DNA of 18,119 bases, from positions 1-18,119 of the forward strand of contig NZ_JAIVFR010000014.1 of the NCBI RefSeq assembly GCF_020829685.1, written 5' to 3'. Made by a program: the position numbers and the translations under genes. Numbering within the stretch: position 1 is the first letter of the stretch; each line of letters opens with the position of its first letter. The notes beneath the pieces are model-generated. The model was not told where the DNA came from. It ran no database searches and worked only from the letters and a program-made list of their open reading frames with translations. Positions 15,001 to 18,119 of this stretch are shown piece after piece. This DNA is from Nostoc sp. CHAB 5715. GTDB taxonomy: Bacteria > Cyanobacteriota > Cyanobacteriia > Cyanobacteriales > Nostocaceae.

Positions 15001-15993
15001 TCCGAGACTCAGCAAGCAAGCAGCCTTCTTCTCGCCCTCGCATAATATTATTGGAATCTCTGGATGCTGCTTTATCCACTCCCAGAAAGTGATTTGTACA
15101 TTTTTCTGCTGCAATTCGATGTTCGACTGTATTTGCTGTGCAAACCATGACCAAAATATCAGTGGATTGAGTAAGTCTTGTAAACACAATGCTAAAAGAG
15201 AAATTAACTGCACTAATTGGGAATTGCACAAGTGGGCAACTATTTTCAAGCCCAAAGGTAAAATTTTTGTATTTTTCCTTTGAATTTTGAATTTTGAATT
15301 TTGACCAATTATTCCTTGATGGTACAAGCCCCAGGATTTATCCTGGGGCATTAATTGCGAATTGCGAATTGCGAATTGCGAATTGTGCTGACTGACCCGT
15401 TGGCGCAGCGTCGCCAAGAGTTGGGGTTGACCTTTAATATGCAGCTTTTTCCCACGTTTTGCAAAAAGCACTTTTTGAATATCGGGGACATTGTAGCGCC
15501 GTGCAACAAGATTCAAAATGCAGTTAGGAATATCGAAATAGGTAACGCGGTTTGCTGTCTTAGGTGGCGACTCGTATTTAACTGGTTTACCTGTTTGCCA
15601 ATCAATGCGAGGGAAGTTGGGCTTAATCCTTCCCCATTCCATTGGTCGCCAATTATTCAACGGATCAAGAGACCCAATCCATATTCCCCCCAGTAAGAGA
15701 TGGTCATATCTTTTGATGTATGAATCTGTTACTCTACCTGCATTTTTCCGAGGGATTTTATCGGAGATGAACAGATAATCGTAAATTGATTCCCCTTCAA
15801 TGTGGAAGAAACTGCGTGAAATCAGTGCTGGATGAATGGCACTACCAACATATAGCTCATGGTATTCGGCAGCCTTGAGGTTGTTTGGGTATTCAATTGG
15901 GTGTAATATCTGCTCAATTGATACCTTGCAATCTGGTTTCGGCTCGAATGGCTCTTTGCTGCCACTCTTAATTGCATTGTTAGTTGTATTCAC
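12001..15993 (-). CDS. CyRepA1-type plasmid replication protein (toprim-like DUF3854 plus helicase)
   Basis: The 1330-residue product starts with a DUF3854-type region (~30-200) and a toprim-like fold: IILCEGEKKA with its acidic residues at ~319-321, and FIILFDHETK with Asp at ~373. The helicase part has Walker A MGTGKTE (~577-583), Walker B CIFIDEA (~652-658), VVIADAH (~692-698), TSPSLGTGVDIS (~825-836) and an arginine-rich motif QQLYRYRPK (~859-867). The order matches cyanobacterial CyRepA1 plasmid initiators, named from memory. GTG at 15993 is preferred over TTG at 16005, because GGGAG sits 5 bases before the GTG. Two stretches (about residues 190-240 and 498-562) are repeat-derived insertions kept in frame, and a run of 11 C (coding strand) lies in a linker ~100 residues from the end. 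Replicon function is therefore likely but not certain to be intact. Confidence 0.85.
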   Translation of the reverse strand: MNTTNNAIKSGSKEPFEPKPDCKVSIEQILHPIEYPNNLKAAEYHELYVGSAIHPALISRSFFHIEGESIYDYLFISDKIPRKNAGRVTDSYIKRYDHLLLGGIWIGSLDPLNNWRPMEWGRIKPNFPRIDWQTGKPVKYESPPKTANRVTYFDIPNCILNLVARRYNVPDIQKVLFAKRGKKLHIKGQPQLLATLRQRVSQHNSQFAIRNSQLMPQDKSWGLYHQGIIGQNSKFKIQRKNTKILPLGLKIVAHLCNSQLVQLISLLALCLQDLLNPLIFWSWFAQQIQSNIELQQKNVQITFWEWIKQHPEIPIILCEGEKKAACLLSLGFVAIALPGIWNGRVGKQDFDERLHPDLVPMAQAGRKFIILFDHETKPKTRWSVFQATVRTAKAIESAGCQCEVALLPGPEKGVDDFVVSRGVDANALLTAIIDDAKSLKDYQRSYRAKKWGLSKYKPDVTVNIKYLTQALCIPDLSEKSSSVPALYNLAEEKLFTPCVKGAEVQRCGGAEVQGKEAEVQGSSGVVENFCINSFPSAQEPLCPRASFPSAQEPPCPPAPKKSFRFPEKGLVVLWSDMGTGKTELMRWWRDQNPDARFLNNGHRVNLLKNLAERLQTAMYSDLGYTGLAQAQALSITIDSLHKLNTQSLTYGCIFIDEACQYLTHLLHSNTCKQHRAAILEVLEYIVYNAPLVVIADAHMDDLTVDFFRSMRPKGEVPYIIKNEWRNGSRTIYWYEGDNESALVAQISAALMLGEKIMVVSDSKRFIKKLDKSFTIKCEESNSEKSHTPQKWRIWSVHSDNSGSDENVAFIKDITNAVKNFDALFTSPSLGTGVDISQYHFDTVFGVFHGVSQTATECAQQLYRYRPKVPFHIWVAKRPPFGYQDTNASKIKERLLQTNEMTAFLLRIDRQTGLRGAEKDWALEAYCQIMANRHYSLNNLRDDLRELLTEMGNTFICVGNDSDPQARESLKAAAQALDSAHNSAVAKAKNITLSEYRARQSKDYLDPNEIFECEKFRISDSYGIEVTESLVEIDKGGRLIRAIAGLEAILAEPDESIVDPKTGRSYPTPPTIVTQKDRNERDNLPLCIDWGNYSARWLARFNLGLHEILLSLMRGDEVTADDSTLLKMREIAIHCAAHVKAILGFTIPSDCKPIWLLGTLVEQLGLKLTFRKQGKRGQQVKLFSLSKKELEFAQEVIAHRVAKRNQKENRIYCAPQTPAVYSVNPNQQSVSPPPFNAIGNSHSGGEDTTDSEPPPTDCTTLLHCVEILRSGITLGVEAIKGILKRWAGDLRWETVLELEAIAANELRKLEAQVPEFYLWLDEDVLPMEGAG
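12295..12305. repeat. 11-bp homopolymer inside the replication gene
   Basis: Eleven G on the plus strand, 11 C on the coding strand, encode the end of a Ser plus three Pro in a Ser/Pro linker. A slip of one base would replace the last ~100 residues. It is either a switch-prone site or a place where sequencing error could hide a frameshift. Confidence 0.8.
14318..14494. repeat. G-rich/C-rich inverted low-complexity repeat inside the replication gene
   Basis: The plus strand shows copies of GGGCAGAGGGG and CTCTTGGGCAGAGGGG (about 14318-14395), then a mirrored set of CACCTCTGC units (about 14435-14494) around a short AT-rich centre. On the coding strand this gives low-complexity AEVQG and SAQEP repeats (about residues 500-560) just before the Walker A domain. 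Such arrays usually lie between genes in these cyanobacteria. Confidence 0.7.
15280..15425. repeat. Cluster of four dispersed repeats kept in frame in the replication gene
   Basis: In order: TTGAATT three times (15280-15300); a palindrome GCCCCAGGAT/ATCCTGGGGC with 2-bp centre (15328-15349); AATTGCG four times plus AATTG (15353-15385); and a 28-bp unit CGTTGGCGCAGC...AAGAGTTGGG (15398-15425) that recurs with 2 mismatches at 16192-16219 outside the gene. On the coding strand they give about 50 residues (PQLLATLRQRVSQ, SQFAIRNSQ, MPQDKSWGLYHQ, SKFKIQ) between the N-terminal and toprim-like parts. Confidence 0.75.
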
Positions 15994-16005
15994 ATTTTCT
16001 CCCAA

Positions 16006-16191
16006 TATTTTCCATGATTAAAACAACCCATACCAATTGCGAATGGGTGTGAGTATTCTTGTTTGTTGGTCTAAAAAATCACGAATGACGGCACCGCGAA
16101 TTGAACGCCTAAATCTAAATCCCCGTCACTTTCACGGAAAAAGCGAATGGGCGAAAAAGCGAACTTGTACTGAGCTTGTCCCTCGCTGTGT
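16006..16191. other. Upstream region of rep with short direct repeats (possible iteron/origin region)
   Basis: GAAAAAGCGAA occurs at 16137-16147 and 16153-16163, spaced 16 bp, and GCGAATGGG occurs at 16039-16047 and 16143-16151. Small repeats near the start of a replication gene could be initiator binding sites; two copies each is few, so this is weak. No gene found in the 246-bp gap 16006-16251. Confidence 0.3.
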
Positions 16192-16219
16192 CGTTGGCGC
16201 AGCCTCTCCAAGAGTTGGG
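16192..16219. repeat. Second copy of the 28-bp CGTTGGCGCAGC dispersed repeat
   Basis: Matches 15398-15425 in the same orientation with 2 mismatches in 28 bases. This copy is intergenic, the normal place for this kind of element, while the other is inside rep. Confidence 0.65.
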
Positions 16220-16251
16220 CGCAGCCGAAGTATTGCCAATTGGTTTAATTG

Positions 16252-16602
16252 CTAGCTACCGGGAAACCGCAACTCGTATTTGTTGTATATGGAGGTGTTT
16301 TTCGGTTCATCCTGAGAGTTATCCCATGCCACGACTACTTGTTCGCCTAAATCCTGGACAACTTTCCCTTTAGCTATATATAAGGTGTGCTTTGGATCAG
16401 CATGGCAAACAATCGAACCAACTTGAATCGTTAAAGGAACATTCGCTTCGGATTGCAGGGCAGAAATCAGTTCTTTTTCTGAGGTAGTAAGTTCGGCCCA
16501 GTAATCTGCTTTTATCACCTCGTATTTTTCAGCTACAGCCCAAAACTCCTGCCATGTAAACTCAATACGTGCAAGTACTTGCCTAATTTCCCTAATAGCC
16601 AC
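16252..16602 (-). CDS. Small unknown protein upstream of rep, possibly 5'-truncated
   Basis: The 116-residue product has a helical N-terminal half (REIRQVLARIEFTWQEFWAV) and a beta-rich C-terminal half (GSIVCHADPKHTLYIAKGK, VVVAWDN) that could be a small SH3/KOW-like barrel. No enzyme motif is visible. The GTG at 16602 has no ribosome site, and the frame remains protein-like upstream (EQLQLLPVAIRE), so the true start probably lay beyond the junction with the antiporter gene. It lies ~260 bp upstream of rep on the same strand; a role in replication control is possible but unsupported. Confidence 0.55.
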   Translation of the reverse strand: MAIREIRQVLARIEFTWQEFWAVAEKYEVIKADYWAELTTSEKELISALQSEANVPLTIQVGSIVCHADPKHTLYIAKGKVVQDLGEQVVVAWDNSQDEPKNTSIYNKYELRFPGS

Positions 16603-16611
16603 AGGTAATAG

Positions 16612-16630
16612 TTGTAATTGCTCCGTCCTG
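16612..16630. other. Rearrangement junction, right edge of plasmid-like core
   Basis: The minus-strand frame looks protein-like up to about 16620, and the plus-strand antiporter frame is recognisable from about 16625 (VLIAIVGLLMRLGVGAAIG, already a membrane helix). Both genes lose their N-terminus here. There is no shared repeat with the junction near 1505 beyond a few bases. Confidence 0.5.
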
Positions 16631-16645
16631 ATTGCGATCGTCGGT

Positions 16646-18001
16646 TTGCTGATGCGCCTGGGTGTTGGTGCGGCAATTGGTAGTGCTGGCGGTTATCTGA
16701 TGAGTTTGATTTTCAAACGCGCTAGTTTTCTGTCATTCGAGCTAAAAAACTTAGTGGTATTGGCAATACTTTGGAGCCTGTTTACCTTATCGCAAATGAT
16801 CCGCAGTGAATCGGGAGTAATGACAACGGTAGTTGCAGGGGCAGTTTTTGCTAACTCCTCAGTCCCAGAAGAACGCCTGTTAAGGAGCTTTAAGGGTCAA
16901 CTGACAATTCTCAGCGTTTCGGTGCTGTTCATCTTATTAGCTGCTGATTTATCCATTGCCAGTGTGTTTGCTTTGGGTTGGGGTAGTTTATTTACTGTTT
17001 TGGTATTAATGTTTGTCGTTCGCCCAATTAATATCCTCTTGTGTACCTGGAACAGTGACTTAAACTGGCGACAAAAACTGTTTTTAAGCTGGGTTGCTCC
17101 TAGAGGAATTGTTGCTGCCTCCGTCGCTTCTTTTTTTGCGATTTCGCTGACACAGCGCGGCATTAACGGCGGTGATTCCATCAAAGCTTTAGTCTTCCTC
17201 ACAATTATCATGACTGTTGTCTGCCAAGGGCTAACAGCTGGCTGGGTTGCTAAATGGCTGCAAATCACTTCCAAAGACGTAACTGGGGCAGTGATTGTGG
17301 GTTGTAATCCCTTGAGTCTTTTGATTGCCCGCTTCTTTCAAGAACGGGGAGAAAACGTGGTTATGATTGATACTGACCCCGAATCTCTTGTGCAAGCCGA
17401 GGCGCAAAATCTGCGGGTGATTGCCAGCAGTGGGCTTGATGCTGCTGTTTTGGAAGAGGCGGGACTTGCCTCTATGGGTACCTTTTTGGCTATGACAAGT
17501 AATGGCGAGGTGAATTTTGTTTTGGCTCAAAGGGCAGCTGAGGAATTTAAGCCGCCGCGCGTCTTAGCTGTTTTCCCGCGCGATCCGCAAGCGAATAGTT
17601 CGGTTAGTAATAAAGTTAATCAAGCTTTTATCCCAGACTTAGCGATTAAAACTTGGAATGAATATTTGAATGATGGGCGCGTCAAGCTGGGGACAACTAC
17701 GCTAAATGAGTTAGAGTTTTCTACTCAATGCGATCGCATCCAAGAAAAGATTCGGACTGGGGTGTTGATACCGCTATTGGTAGAACGAGAAGAACGCTTA
17801 CAGGTAATGCCAGCTAACCAAGAGTGGGAAGTTGGCGATCGCATTATTTACCTGTTGCATGACCCCAGACCTAGCCTTTTAAAACGTTTATCTGGTGCTA
17901 CCCAATCCACTCCCCTCTCTCTAGAAAAGTTACCAGAGGTTGAAGACCTATCCCTCGCCCAATTATCTGAATTTTCCGCTAGTGAGGCTTCTGGGGGATG
18001 A
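16646..18001 (+). CDS. 5'-truncated CPA1 cation/proton antiporter with TrkA-N domain
   Basis: The 451-residue frame contains about six or seven membrane helices of a NhaP/CPA1 antiporter (~4-24, 35-52, 57-70, 86-105, 110-131, 144-168, 181-200), including the conserved WVAPRGIVAASVA, which suits the late helices of the family. A Rossmann-type TrkA-N domain (~211-330, AVIVGCNPLSLLIARFF) follows, with a degenerate Gly-rich loop, and a TrkA-C-like end (~372-405). Full-length relatives have roughly 6 more helices with the ion-binding Asp residues, which are missing here. The open frame starts at TTG 16646 (ATG at 16652 possible), without a ribosome site, and protein-like sequence continues to ~16625. 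Transport is unlikely. Confidence 0.8.
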   Translation: MLMRLGVGAAIGSAGGYLMSLIFKRASFLSFELKNLVVLAILWSLFTLSQMIRSESGVMTTVVAGAVFANSSVPEERLLRSFKGQLTILSVSVLFILLAADLSIASVFALGWGSLFTVLVLMFVVRPINILLCTWNSDLNWRQKLFLSWVAPRGIVAASVASFFAISLTQRGINGGDSIKALVFLTIIMTVVCQGLTAGWVAKWLQITSKDVTGAVIVGCNPLSLLIARFFQERGENVVMIDTDPESLVQAEAQNLRVIASSGLDAAVLEEAGLASMGTFLAMTSNGEVNFVLAQRAAEEFKPPRVLAVFPRDPQANSSVSNKVNQAFIPDLAIKTWNEYLNDGRVKLGTTTLNELEFSTQCDRIQEKIRTGVLIPLLVEREERLQVMPANQEWEVGDRIIYLLHDPRPSLLKRLSGATQSTPLSLEKLPEVEDLSLAQLSEFSASEASGG

Positions 18002-18028
18002 GGGGGATGAGGGGGATGAGGGGGATGA
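17993..18028. repeat. 9-bp tandem repeat overlapping the antiporter stop codon
   Basis: Four perfect copies of GGGGGATGA. The stop codon TGA of the antiporter (17999-18001) is within the first copy, so the tandem array may have replaced the native C-terminus or simply expanded next to it. Confidence 0.8.
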
Positions 18029-18045
18029 GGGAGAAGAATTAATAA

Positions 18046-18080
18046 CCAATGCCCAATGCCCAATGCCCCATGCCCAATGC
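18046..18080. repeat. Heptanucleotide tandem repeat CCAATGC
   Basis: Five units of 7 bp (18046-18080), the fourth being CCCATGC, with a partial sixth (CCAATTT). Heptamer tandem repeats of this sort (STRR) are typical of filamentous heterocystous cyanobacteria and support the host assignment. Confidence 0.75.
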
Positions 18081-18119
18081 CCAATTTGAGAGTTTCAAAC
18101 AATATTTTGACAATTTACG

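Noticed and set aside
1490..16640. Search for matching attachment sites (attL/attR) at the two junctions
   Set aside because: The sequences near 1505 and 16620 share only a few bases, and the recombinase is central rather than at an edge, so site-specific integration is not supported.
18000..18084. Tandem repeats considered as a CRISPR array
   Set aside because: Units are 7-9 bp with no spacers, so they are simple tandem repeats.

Overview
The window looks like filamentous, heterocyst-type (Nostoc/Anabaena-like) cyanobacterial DNA. HIP1 octamers (GCGATCGC) are present, as are heptanucleotide and other short tandem repeats between and inside genes, double-hairpin dispersed repeats, a CyRepA1-type plasmid replication protein and a CheB/CheR/PAS-type chemotaxis fragment. 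No rRNA, tRNA or CRISPR array was seen. No database search was run, so family names rest on motifs read by eye.

Layout. (1) 1-~1505: dispersed hairpin repeats, then the C-terminal part of a CheR-PAS-coiled-coil-PAS gene on the minus strand that has lost its 5' half. (2) ~1505-~16620: a plasmid-like core of about 15 kb. It holds a two-gene operon of unknown function (1485-3658); a compact histidine kinase overlapping a small membrane protein (4996-4006, minus) with a divergent NarL/FixJ response regulator (5262-5945); a ParA/MinD-like P-loop protein (6500-5946, minus) behind a BRO-N-like protein (7415-6576, minus); an orphan lipoprotein (7820-8473); and a decayed gene (~8699-9120). It continues with a ribbon-helix-helix/HTH protein (9813-9124, minus) behind a gene broken by a small inverted-repeat element (10487-9823), a tyrosine recombinase (10964-11893), a very large replication protein (15993-12001, minus) and a small protein upstream of it (16602-16252). 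(3) ~16620-end: the C-terminal two thirds of a CPA1 cation/proton antiporter with a TrkA-N domain, also missing its 5' end, followed by short tandem repeats.

The two edge genes point outward and each has lost its N-terminal half exactly where the plasmid-like core begins. Perfect HIP1 sites are about five times denser in the two flanks (6 in ~3 kb) than in the core (6 in ~15.1 kb). The simplest reading is replicon-type DNA (replication, recombination and possible partition functions) joined to chromosome-like DNA by a rearrangement that destroyed both flanking genes; a chimeric assembly must be excluded. The core shows heavy wear: truncated, frameshifted and element-interrupted genes, and repeat-derived sequence carried in frame inside the replication gene.

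Functionally, the replication protein (toprim-like plus helicase domains), the recombinase and the RHH/HTH protein probably serve maintenance of the replicon. The kinase/regulator pair and the BRO-N/P-loop pair are cargo or control genes of unknown target.
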